Of a DNA stretch of 64,000 bases, positions 24,675 to 31,861 are shown piece after piece. The stretch spans positions 48,498 to 112,497 of the forward strand of contig NZ_SUMC01000031.1 of assembly GCF_005047355.1 (NCBI RefSeq), given 5' to 3'. The stretch comes from Actinacidiphila oryziradicis (GTDB taxonomy: Bacteria; Actinomycetota; Actinomycetes; Streptomycetales; Streptomycetaceae). The stretch's first letter is position 1, and the number at the start of each line of letters is the position of its first letter. The position numbers and the translations under genes were made by a program. The notes under the pieces are model-generated. The model was not told where the DNA came from, ran no database searches, and saw nothing but the letters and a program-made list of their open reading frames with translations.

Positions 24675-25910
24675 ATGAACCAAACGACAGCAGGAGGCGC
24701 GCGGCAGCGGTCCGTGGAGATCGTGGTGCCGGTGTACAACGAGGCCCACGTCCTCGCCGACAGCATCCGCCGCCTCCACGCCCACCTCGAGAATTCCTTC
24801 CCGTTCCCGTTCCGGATCACCGTCGCGGACAACGCCAGCACCGATGCCACCTGGCAGGTCGCGATCGACCTGACCTACCAGCTGCCCCACGTGCACGCGG
24901 TGCACCTGGACCAGAAGGGCCGCGGCCGCGCGCTCAAGCACGTGTGGAGCCGGTCCACGGCGGATGTCGTCGCCTACATGGACGTTGATCTGTCAACGGG
25001 GCTCGAGGGCTTCCTGCCACTCGTCGCACCCCTGCTGTCCGGCCACAGCGACGTGGCCATCGGAAGCCGGCTGCACCGTGACTCCGCCGTCGTGCGCGGA
25101 CCCAAGCGCGAGTTCATCTCACGCTCCTACAACCTCCTGCTGCGAGTCGGCCTCGCCGCGAAATTCTCCGACGCGCAGTGCGGTTTCAAGGCCGTACGGA
25201 CCGAGGTGTTCCAGGCCCTCGCCCCGCACATCGAGGACAACGCCTGGTTCTTCGACACCGAACTGCTCGTCCTCGCCGAGCGCAACGGCCTGCGGATCCA
25301 CGAAGTCCCGGTGGACTGGGTCGACGACCCCGACAGCCGAGTCGACATCGTCCGTACGGCGATCGACGACCTGAAGGGCATGGCGCGGATCACCAGGCGC
25401 ACGCTGCGCGGTGAGACCCGTATCGCCGCGATCCCCGCGCCGCGGCGGCTGAACCAGCCGCAGCCGGACGCTCCCGCCCAGCGCAAAGGCCTGACCGGAC
25501 AGCTGCCGAGCTTCCTGGCCGTCGGCGTCGCCTGCACCCTCGCCTACATGGCGCTCTACCTGCTGGCCCGGCAGCTGATGCCCGCCATCTGGGCCAACGG
25601 GCTCGCCCTGCTGGTGACCGCCGTCGCCAACACCGCGGCCAACCGCCGCTACACCTTCGGCATCACCGGCTCCGCCGACGCTCTCCGCCACCAGATCGAG
25701 GGCGGCTTCGCCTTCATCATCGGCTTGGGACTCACCACCGGCGCCGTCGCCGGCCTGCATGTCCTGGCCGCAGACGCTTCTCACGGCACCGAACTCGCCG
25801 TACTCGTGGGCGCCAACGCAGTCGCCACCGTAACGCGCTTCGTCCTCATGCGGCTCTGGGTCTTCAACCCGCGTCGCAAGACCGCCCTCACCTCGGAGTA
25901 CGCATCATGA
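24675..25910 (+). CDS. Polyprenyl-phosphate glycosyltransferase (GT2) fused to GtrA domain
   Basis: 411 aa. Residues about 15-250 form a GT-A domain: VEIVVPVYNEAH, ADNASTDAT, the metal-binding MDVDLSTG and a C-terminal CGFKA/FFDTEL region as in dolichol- or bactoprenol-phosphate sugar synthases. Residues about 275-405 are a four-span GtrA domain, usually a separate flippase-like protein. The fusion would make and translocate a polyprenyl-P-sugar. Its stop overlaps the GT39 start as ATGA, so donor and acceptor enzymes are coupled. Confidence 0.9.
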   Translation: MNQTTAGGARQRSVEIVVPVYNEAHVLADSIRRLHAHLENSFPFPFRITVADNASTDATWQVAIDLTYQLPHVHAVHLDQKGRGRALKHVWSRSTADVVAYMDVDLSTGLEGFLPLVAPLLSGHSDVAIGSRLHRDSAVVRGPKREFISRSYNLLLRVGLAAKFSDAQCGFKAVRTEVFQALAPHIEDNAWFFDTELLVLAERNGLRIHEVPVDWVDDPDSRVDIVRTAIDDLKGMARITRRTLRGETRIAAIPAPRRLNQPQPDAPAQRKGLTGQLPSFLAVGVACTLAYMALYLLARQLMPAIWANGLALLVTAVANTAANRRYTFGITGSADALRHQIEGGFAFIIGLGLTTGAVAGLHVLAADASHGTELAVLVGANAVATVTRFVLMRLWVFNPRRKTALTSEYAS

Positions 25911-28096
25911 CGACCCTCGTCTCTCCGCCGTCACCCACCCTTGAGGGGCGGCGTTCGCACCGGGCCACCGTCGCCCCTGCCTCCCGGGTGAAGACCCTCT
26001 TCACCGGCCGCCCCGACGACCCGCGCTGGGCCCGTCCCGCCCTCTGGCTGATCCTGCTGCTGGCCACCGGCCTGTACGTCTGGAACATCTCCTCCATCAC
26101 CGGTAACTCCTTCTACAACGCCGCCGTCTACAGCGGCACCAAGAGCTGGAAGGCCTTCTTCTTCGGCGCCCTCGACTCCGGCAGCTTCATCACCGTGGAC
26201 AAGCCCCCCTTCGCCCTGTGGGTGATGGGCATCTCCGCCCGCATCTTCGGCTTCGGCAACTGGCAGCTGATGCTCCCGATGGTCGCGGCGGGCGTCAGCT
26301 CCGTCGCCCTCCTCTACCGCATGGTGCGCAAGCCCTTCGGCCACGCCGCCGCCCTCATCGCCGCTCTCGTTCTCGCCCTCACCCCGATCACCGTCGCCAT
26401 CAACCGCGACACCAACCCTGACCCGATCCTCGTCCTGCTCATGCTGCTCGGCGCCGCCGGGCTGCTGCGGGCGGTACGGGGCGGCAAGCTCGCCCCGCTG
26501 GTGTGGTCCGCCGTCGCCATCGGCTTCGCCTTCAACACCAAGATGATGCAGGCCTACGTGGTCCTGCCCGCCTTCTTCGTCGTCTACCTCTTCGCCACCA
26601 GGCTCTCGCTGGGCAAGCGGATCCGTAACCTCGCCGTGGCGACGGTCGCCCTGATCGTCTCCAGCGCCTGGTGGATGGTCATCGTCGATCTCATCCCCGC
26701 ATCGTCGCGCCCCTACATCGGCGGCTCCACGGACAACACCGTCTGGGACCTCGTCATCGGCTACAACGGCTTCGGCCGCATCTTCGGCGAGACCAGCGGC
26801 GTAGGCTCCGCCGGCGGCGGCGCCAGCTTCGGCGGCACGGCAGGCATCGGCCGCCTCTTCAACACCATCATGGGCGGCCAGATCTCCTGGCTCATCCCCT
26901 TCGCCGTGGTCGGGCTGGTGGCAGCCCTGCTGCTGCGCGGCCGTGCCCCGCGCACCGACACCCAGCGCGCCTCCCTCCTGCTCTGGGGCGGCTGGTTCCT
27001 GCTCAACTACCTGACCTTCGCCCTCGCCCAGGGCACCTTCCACCCCTACTACGTCACCGCCCTCGCCCCCGGCATCGCGGCCCTCACCGGCGCCGGCGGG
27101 GTGGCCCTCTACAAGGCCTTCCGCGAAGGCTCCATCACCAAGTGGGCCTGGGTCCTGCCGTCCGCCATCGCCGGCTCGGCCGTCTGGGCGATCGTCCTCC
27201 TGGCCCGTACCACCGGCTACAGCTGGGCCGAGTTCCTCATCGGCGTCGCCGCCGCGGTGTCGGTCATCGGCCTCCTGGTCGCCCGCTTCACCCGCCGGAA
27301 CCGCTTCATGGGCTTCGCCATCACGGCCACGGTCGTCGCCCTCCTGGCCGGCCCCGCCACGTACTCCGTCTCCGCCGCCACCTCCCAGGGCAACGGCACC
27401 AACCCCACCGCCGGTCCCTCCACGGGTGGCGGCATGGGCGGCGGCGGTGGCGGCCGCGGTGGCTTCGGTGGCATGGGCGGCGGCGCCCCGAGCGGCGCCA
27501 AGTCCGGTACGCGGCCGAGCGGCACCGCTCCTTCCGGCAGCGGCGGCGGCATGGGCACGCCCCCGTCCGGCGCCCCGGGCAGCTCCGGCTCCAGCGCTTC
27601 CAAGTCCGGCACGCGGCCCAGCGGCGCCGGTGGCGGCATGGGCGGCGGCGGCATGGGCGGCGGCGGCATGGGCGGCAGCGGCATGGGCGGCAGCGGCATG
27701 GGCGGCAGCAGCGTCAGCTCCGACATGATCACATACCTCAAGAAGCACCAGGACGGCGCCACTTGGCTGCTGGCGGTCGCCACCGACCAGACCGCCTCCT
27801 CGATCATCCTGGAGTCCGGCCAGCCCGTCATCTCCATGGGCGGCTGGTCCGGCAGCGACAACGCCATGACGCTGGCCAAGCTCGAGTCCCTCGTCAAGTC
27901 CGGCAAACTGCACTACATCATGATCAGCACCGGCGGCCAGTCCACCAACTCCGAGATCGCCACCTGGGTCGCGAAGCACGGCACCGCGGTCAAGTCCTCG
28001 GCGTACACGACCTCGACCAGCAGCTCGTCCAGCTCGACCAGCACCTCCAGCACCTCCAGCGGCCTCTACCGCCTGGACCCCTCCGACGTCAGCTGA
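25907..28096 (+). CDS. YkcB-like GT39/ArnT-type membrane glycosyltransferase (copy 1)
   Basis: 729 aa GT-C enzyme. The first external loop holds TVDKPPFALW, typical of ArnT/PMT-like enzymes, followed by about 10-12 spans to about 490. A long Gly/Met-rich linker, encoded by 15-bp GGCATGGGCGGC-type tandem repeats at about 27640-27715, leads to an external C-terminal domain (LKKHQDGATWLLAV; ISMGGWSGSDNAMTLAKLE) as in Bacillus YkcB. Such enzymes move a sugar from polyprenyl phosphate onto an extracellular acceptor; the acceptor is unknown. A second copy is at 34965. Confidence 0.9.
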   Translation: MTTLVSPPSPTLEGRRSHRATVAPASRVKTLFTGRPDDPRWARPALWLILLLATGLYVWNISSITGNSFYNAAVYSGTKSWKAFFFGALDSGSFITVDKPPFALWVMGISARIFGFGNWQLMLPMVAAGVSSVALLYRMVRKPFGHAAALIAALVLALTPITVAINRDTNPDPILVLLMLLGAAGLLRAVRGGKLAPLVWSAVAIGFAFNTKMMQAYVVLPAFFVVYLFATRLSLGKRIRNLAVATVALIVSSAWWMVIVDLIPASSRPYIGGSTDNTVWDLVIGYNGFGRIFGETSGVGSAGGGASFGGTAGIGRLFNTIMGGQISWLIPFAVVGLVAALLLRGRAPRTDTQRASLLLWGGWFLLNYLTFALAQGTFHPYYVTALAPGIAALTGAGGVALYKAFREGSITKWAWVLPSAIAGSAVWAIVLLARTTGYSWAEFLIGVAAAVSVIGLLVARFTRRNRFMGFAITATVVALLAGPATYSVSAATSQGNGTNPTAGPSTGGGMGGGGGGRGGFGGMGGGAPSGAKSGTRPSGTAPSGSGGGMGTPPSGAPGSSGSSASKSGTRPSGAGGGMGGGGMGGGGMGGSGMGGSGMGGSSVSSDMITYLKKHQDGATWLLAVATDQTASSIILESGQPVISMGGWSGSDNAMTLAKLESLVKSGKLHYIMISTGGQSTNSEIATWVAKHGTAVKSSAYTTSTSSSSSSTSTSSTSSGLYRLDPSDVS

Positions 28097-28111
28097 CCCA
28101 CCCGCAACAAG

Positions 28112-28149
28112 AAGGCGGGCCACCCGGGATCACCCGGGCGGCCCGCCTT
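28112..28149 (+). terminator. Terminator after the glycosylation operon
   Basis: AAGGCGGGCC (28112-28121) pairs with GGCCCGCCTT (28140-28149), with an inner CCCGGG-containing stem. It starts 15 bp after the GT39 stop. Confidence 0.85.
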
Positions 28150-28400
28150 CGTCATGCCGCCGCCATCTCGAACCACAACGTCTTCCCATGCAGCCGTCGG
28201 ACGATCGAACTCGCCTGCCCGGATGCTGAGTATGAGGGCGCGGAGTCCGGCAGCCCTGGCGGTGAGGATGACGTCGGGGTCGTCGCTTTCGCGGAGACGG
28301 ACGGTGCCGTCGGGGCCGTGGGAGGTGCCGGGGGACGGGGCTGGGGGGAGGGGGCTGTTTCTGGTGCGGGAGTGTGCGGACAGTTGGGGCGGGTCGGCGC
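28150..28400. pseudogene. Scrambled remnants of an ATPase-type regulator and a DUF397 gene
   Basis: On the minus strand at about 28325-28215 lies the C-terminal half of a DUF397 protein (DGTVRLRESDDPDVILTARA, then LRALILSIRAGEF). Past it, in another frame, is LHGKTLWFEMAAA and a stop (about 28205-28157), the typical end of a Streptomyces HATPase-type regulator. On the plus strand at about 28335-28390 lies GGRGLFLVRECADSWG, also an HATPase C-terminal motif. None is a complete gene. It reads as an inverted, decayed HATPase/DUF397 pair. Confidence 0.5.
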
Positions 28401-28432
28401 CGGGTGGGGGGCTCGGGGCCACGGGAGCGAAC

Positions 28433-28630
28433 GTGTCTACCCTGACCTGGCAGAAGTCCTCCCACAGCGGCTCGGGCTCCAACTGCCTGAACGTCGCCGC
28501 CGCCCCCGACGGCACCATCCGCCTCCGCGAGAGCGACGCCCCGAACGCCGTCCTCACCGCCACGCCCACCGGCCTCCGCACCCTCCTCCTCGGCATCAAG
28601 GCCGGTGAGTTCAACGACGTAGCCCTCTGA
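28433..28630 (+). CDS. DUF397 protein
   Basis: 65 aa from a GTG at 28433 with GGGAG five nt upstream. It has the complete DUF397 pattern: WQKSSHSGSGSNCLNVA near the N-terminus, RESDAPNAVLTATP, and a Phe near the C-terminus. DUF397 proteins in Streptomyces usually follow an XRE-type BldB-partner regulator; none is present here, only degraded regulator pieces upstream, so this may be an orphan. Confidence 0.7.
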   Translation: MSTLTWQKSSHSGSGSNCLNVAAAPDGTIRLRESDAPNAVLTATPTGLRTLLLGIKAGEFNDVAL

Positions 28631-28905
28631 TCTGACCGCAGACCTTTACCGCCGCCGCAGAAAGCCAGCCACGACAGCGAGGCGGGCGAACGGGGCGACA
28701 AGCGCCCAATGGCGCCCACCCCGCTTGCGGTTGCCGCTTCGGCGCCGGGAGCGCCGCCGGGGCTGCGGTCCTCGCCGATGCCGGGCGGCTGGCTGTCTCC
28801 TGGACCGGCGCGTCCGACACCCGCTCCTCAGGGGGTGCTTGGACCTGGTCCGGGAAACTCCTTGGTCGGCGCCGACCTGCGCGGAGGGGCCGCTACCGTG
28901 ACCGT
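28631..28905. other. Intergenic stretch, no gene seen
   Basis: 275 bp of GC-rich sequence between DUF397 and the ASCH gene. No frame has both a ribosome site and plausible composition; no strong hairpin was found. It must contain the ASCH promoter. Confidence 0.5.
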
Positions 28906-29364
28906 ATGACGACTGACTCAGCCGCACCCGCAGACCTCGCGTCGATGCCCAGGGCGGAATTCGCCTTCCCGGGCCCATTGCGCGACCAGCTCGTCGCAGC
29001 GATCCTCAACGGCTCCAAGTCCTCCACGACAGGGCTGGTCGCCGACTACGAGCACGAGGGGGAGTCGCTGCCGGAAGTCGGGAGCCGTTCGGTGGTCATC
29101 GACTCGGACGGCCATCCGGTCGCGGTCATCGAGGTGACCAGCGTGCGCGTCGTCCCGCTGGCGGAGGTGGATCTCGCTCATGCGGTGGACGAGGGGGAGG
29201 GGGACACCAGCGTGGCCGGGTGGAGGTCGAGTCACGAGCGGTTCTGGCACAGCGAGGAGATGCGGGCTGCGTTGGAGGACCCGGAGTTCACCGTGGACGA
29301 CGCGACACTGGCGGTTCTGGAACGCTTCCGTCTTGTCGACGACCTTCGCCGCCTCGCCGATTGA
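28906..29364 (+). CDS. ASCH-domain protein
   Basis: 152 aa. The ASCH (PUA-like) fold is suggested by AEFAFPGPLRDQLVAAILNGSKSST near the N-terminus, SRSVVIDSDGHPVAVIEVT in the middle, and WRSSHERFWHSE in the C-terminal half. The fold is linked to RNA or modified-nucleotide recognition; the target is unknown. No ribosome site is seen before the ATG. It is monocistronic. Confidence 0.85.
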   Translation: MTTDSAAPADLASMPRAEFAFPGPLRDQLVAAILNGSKSSTTGLVADYEHEGESLPEVGSRSVVIDSDGHPVAVIEVTSVRVVPLAEVDLAHAVDEGEGDTSVAGWRSSHERFWHSEEMRAALEDPEFTVDDATLAVLERFRLVDDLRRLAD

Positions 29365-29750
29365 CGATCCGCCTGTCGCTCGCTGCGTCGTAAGTGCGGG
29401 TGCGTCTCGCGCCCTCCGGGCGCAAGGCGGCTGGCTGCGGATGAGAGGGGAGGGGGCTCCTGTCCGTCGGCCGGGTATCGGGTGGGTGGGTGGCGGGGGT
29501 TCAGGCGCTTGAGCAGCTTCGGTCCGGTGGGTGTCTGGGGTCTCGTTGCCGGATCCGGGTAGAGATGGTCGGTGGCGACGCCTGTTGTTCGTGGGTGGTT
29601 GCGCTGCCGTAACCGGCGGCTGTCGGGTGCTTGGGGGCGGGGGTAGTCAGGTGTCCGGGGGCGGGGGTGCCGTTGGGGGCTTCCTGTGGTTTGGGTCTCG
29701 TGCGGGGGTGGGGTGGTGGCGGTCCCGGTGACCCGGGGAGGGGGTGGGGC
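29365..29750. other. G-rich intergenic stretch, no gene seen
   Basis: About 390 bp with strong G-over-C skew on the plus strand. Open frames exist on both strands but have low-complexity or repeat-derived composition and no convincing start. The 50-bp repeats begin at its end. Confidence 0.5.
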
Positions 29751-29875
29751 TGCAGAAACGTTCCGGCGAGGGGTTGGTGCCTTACGGTCCCGACTGGGGG
29801 TGCAGAAACGTTCCGGCGAGGGGTTGGTGCCTTACGGTCCCGACTGGGGGTGCAGAAACGTTCCGGCGGGAGGGG
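29751..29875. repeat. 50-bp tandem repeat, about 2.4 copies
   Basis: A unit starting TGCAGAAACGTTCCGGCGAG begins at 29751, 29801 and 29851. The first two copies are identical over 50 bp; the third diverges after GTTCCGGCG. No gene is associated and no spacers are present. Confidence 0.85.
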
Positions 29876-29950
29876 TGGACCCGTTGCCGGTCCGGTGCGG
29901 GTCGGGACACGGGAGCCACTCCGGCATATCGGGCGTATCGCCTCGGTGCC

Positions 29951-30029
29951 TGCGCGGACTTCCACCCATGCCTGCGTAGACTTGCGTGGGGCGGGAGTGT
30001 ACGCAGGCGTGGGTGCGATTCTGCGCAGG
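29951..30029. repeat. Palindromic hairpin repeat, left of FBP gene
   Basis: The stretch opens TGCGCGGACTTCCACCCATG and ends GGGTGCGATTCTGCGCAGG. It is a degenerate long palindrome and is the inverse of the element at 30805-30887. It probably also ends FBP transcription. Confidence 0.75.
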
Positions 30030-30090
30030 CGGCCCCCATCGCCCGGCTGCGTATCCCGGATTCCCGCCCAGCACGGACAGCCCGGGACCG

Positions 30091-30606
30091 CTACGCCTTC
30101 GTCTCGGCGCCCTCGTAGACCTTGTCCAGGAAGCGGGCCAGGTTCGAGCGGGTGCGGGCGATCCGCTCGTCCAGGGTGAGCGATTCCTCGAACGGACGGA
30201 CCAGCACGGACGCCTTCTTGCCCCGGATGTACAGGGAGCACGCGAGGTCGGCGCACATGTAGGTGCCGACGGTGTTGCCCTGGCGGCCGGCGGCGCCGAC
30301 CTTGGGCGCGGTCAGCAGGTCGACGCCGGAGCCGGCGTGGGCGGTGACGCAGATCGAGCAGAGGCTGGTCTTGATGAGGCTCCTGCGTGCGGCCGACGGT
30401 GTGCGCAGCGTGAAGCCGACATACTCGCCGTGCCGCTCGGTGACGAGGTAACCCCGGTCCGGAGCGCCCGGGTCCCGCCAGCCCAGGAAGTCCAGGTCGG
30501 CCCAGGGCAATTCGGCCAGGCCACGGGGGAGGTTCAGCCTGCGCGCCTCGCCCTTGGAACAGTTGACGAACAATGCGCGGATCTGGTTCTCGCTGAGCGG
30601 CTCCAT
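30091..30606 (-). CDS. FBP-domain protein (treble-clef zinc finger, EF-G-binding type)
   Basis: 171 aa from ATG 30606 (MEPLSENQIRALFVNCS). The C-terminal half holds CSIC (about 94-97) and a second pair around CADLAC with an intervening His, the zinc-binding treble-clef pattern of the FBP C-terminal family, whose members bind elongation factor G. Upstream in-frame sequence lacks a start with a ribosome site. The gene is bracketed by two copies of one hairpin repeat in opposite orientation. Confidence 0.82.
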   Translation of the reverse strand: MEPLSENQIRALFVNCSKGEARRLNLPRGLAELPWADLDFLGWRDPGAPDRGYLVTERHGEYVGFTLRTPSAARRSLIKTSLCSICVTAHAGSGVDLLTAPKVGAAGRQGNTVGTYMCADLACSLYIRGKKASVLVRPFEESLTLDERIARTRSNLARFLDKVYEGAETKA

Positions 30607-30671
30607 GATGCCCGAAACTAACAGCGCGGCGACCCGGTGTCGCGGGATTTTCCCGCCGACCGGTTCTCGCG

Positions 30672-30810
30672 TCAGGCGGCCCAGCGGCGGGTGCCGCGCC
30701 AGGCGCAACCCTCGATCTCGACGACAAGGCCCTCGGCGCGAAAGAGGAAGTCCGGACGGCGCCAGCGCCCGGTCGAGGCACACCACCACGCCCGGGATGG
30801 GCTGCCTGTA
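30672..30810 (-). pseudogene. C-terminal remnant of a Vsr/DUF559-like endonuclease
   Basis: One minus-strand frame reads RRPDFLFRAEGLVVEIEGCAWRG and ends TRRWAA-stop. This is close to the RPD...VxVDGCxWHG core of very-short-patch repair and DUF559 nucleases. The His after Trp is replaced by Arg and upstream sequence runs into the hairpin repeat at 30805, so the gene is truncated. Confidence 0.45.
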
Positions 30811-30887
30811 CAGAATCGCACCCATGCTTGCGTACACCCCCGCCAGGGCGGGGCTGTACGCAAGCATGGGTGGAAGTGCACGCAGGC
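30805..30887. repeat. Palindromic hairpin repeat, right of FBP gene
   Basis: CCCATGCTTGCGTAC and GTACGCAAGCATGGG flank a GC-rich core containing CCCCGCC...GGCGGGG, forming a near-perfect hairpin of about 50 nt. Outer parts continue to CTGTACAGAATCGC and GAAGTGCACGCAGG. It is the inverse copy of the element at 29951. Confidence 0.8.
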
Positions 30888-31132
30888 GGGCAGTTGTGCT
30901 CCCGTCCGAGAGTGCATTGGTCTCCTGTGAACTTCAGTGCAGTTAGTGAAGTCCAGAAGTGGGCAATTAGGGCAATTCTCTTCACTTTCAGCACTCAGAA
31001 TCCGTGCCCGCTCGAACAATGGGCGTAAAGGTGGACAAATTGCCTCATGGGGGTGCTGGTGACGGCCCTTGCGGGCCCGCCCGGCGTTTGAGGACGGATC
31101 GGCAACCCCGACAGAGGGCACCGAAACCCGCG
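30888..31132. other. Intergenic stretch with AT-richer core
   Basis: No gene seen. Around 30920-31020 the composition falls well below the window average. It contains an imperfect ACTTCA...TGAAGT inverted repeat and a doubled GGGCAATT. At about 31066-31095 is a CCGCCCGGCGTTTGAGGACG stretch of a common Streptomyces dispersed repeat, also seen at 42940. Confidence 0.5.
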
Positions 31133-31861
31133 TCAAGCCCCTTCCGCGTCCAGTACGTACCCCACGCCGCGCACCGTACGCAGCAGCCGCGGCTTGCCGC
31201 CGGACTCGGTTTTACGGCGGAGGTACATGACGTAGACGTCGAGGGAGTTGGGGGTCGGGAGGCCGTGGTCGCCCCAGAGGGACTTGAGGAGCCAGTCGCG
31301 TTCGAGGACCTGGCGGGGGCGGGCGAGGAAGAGTTCCAGCAGCGCGAATTCGGTGCGGGTGAGGCGCAGGTCACGGCCCTCGCGGGTGACTTCGCGGGCG
31401 GCGGTGTCCATGCGGAGCCCGCCGTAGCTGAGGACGGCGTCATGGGCGGCGACGGTGGTGGCGCGGCGGCGGAGGAGGGCCCGGACGCGGGCGATGAGTT
31501 CGTCGGTGGCGAAGGGCTTGGCGAGGTAGTCGTCGGCTCCGGTTTCGAGGCCGGTGACGCGGTCGCCGATGGTGTCGCGGGCGGTGAGCATCATGACGGG
31601 CACGTCATCGCCGCGGGCACGGAGCCGGCGGCAGGCGGTGAGGCCGTCCATGAAAGGGAGGAGTACGTCCAGGATGACGAGGTCGGGGCGCTGGGACTCG
31701 ACCAGGCCGAGGGCCTCCTCGCCGTCTCCGGCGAAGAGGACTACGTAGCCGCGGCGGGTGAGGATCATCTCGAGCGCGTCGCGGATGGCGGGCTCGTCGT
31801 CGACCACCAGGATGCGTGAGGCGTCGGCCGCCTCGATCGTGCCGGTCACGGTCATCGCCAT
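31133..31861 (-). CDS. OmpR-family response regulator without adjacent kinase
   Basis: 242 aa from ATG 31861 with GGAGA upstream. The receiver is complete (DD at 21-22, D65 in LVILDVLLPF, T and K in DYLAKPF). The winged helix is similar to the two regulators above (LTRTEFALLELFLARPRQVLE; SLDVYVMYLRRKTESG). It overlaps the upstream ABC transporter gene by 10 bp, so the two are cotranslated. No kinase gene lies within 6 kb on either side; kinase 1 or 2 may serve it. Confidence 0.92.
   Translation of the reverse strand: MAMTVTGTIEAADASRILVVDDEPAIRDALEMILTRRGYVVLFAGDGEEALGLVESQRPDLVILDVLLPFMDGLTACRRLRARGDDVPVMMLTARDTIGDRVTGLETGADDYLAKPFATDELIARVRALLRRRATTVAAHDAVLSYGGLRMDTAAREVTREGRDLRLTRTEFALLELFLARPRQVLERDWLLKSLWGDHGLPTPNSLDVYVMYLRRKTESGGKPRLLRTVRGVGYVLDAEGA

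Noticed and set aside
25931..28123. A 730-codon open frame antisense to GT39 copy 1
   Set aside because: Codon-phase shadow of a high-GC gene. The real gene has complete family motifs; the antisense product is Gly/Ala/Asp/Glu low complexity with no start signal.
29751..29875. CRISPR array
   Set aside because: The 50-bp units are directly adjacent with no unique spacers, and no cas genes are present.
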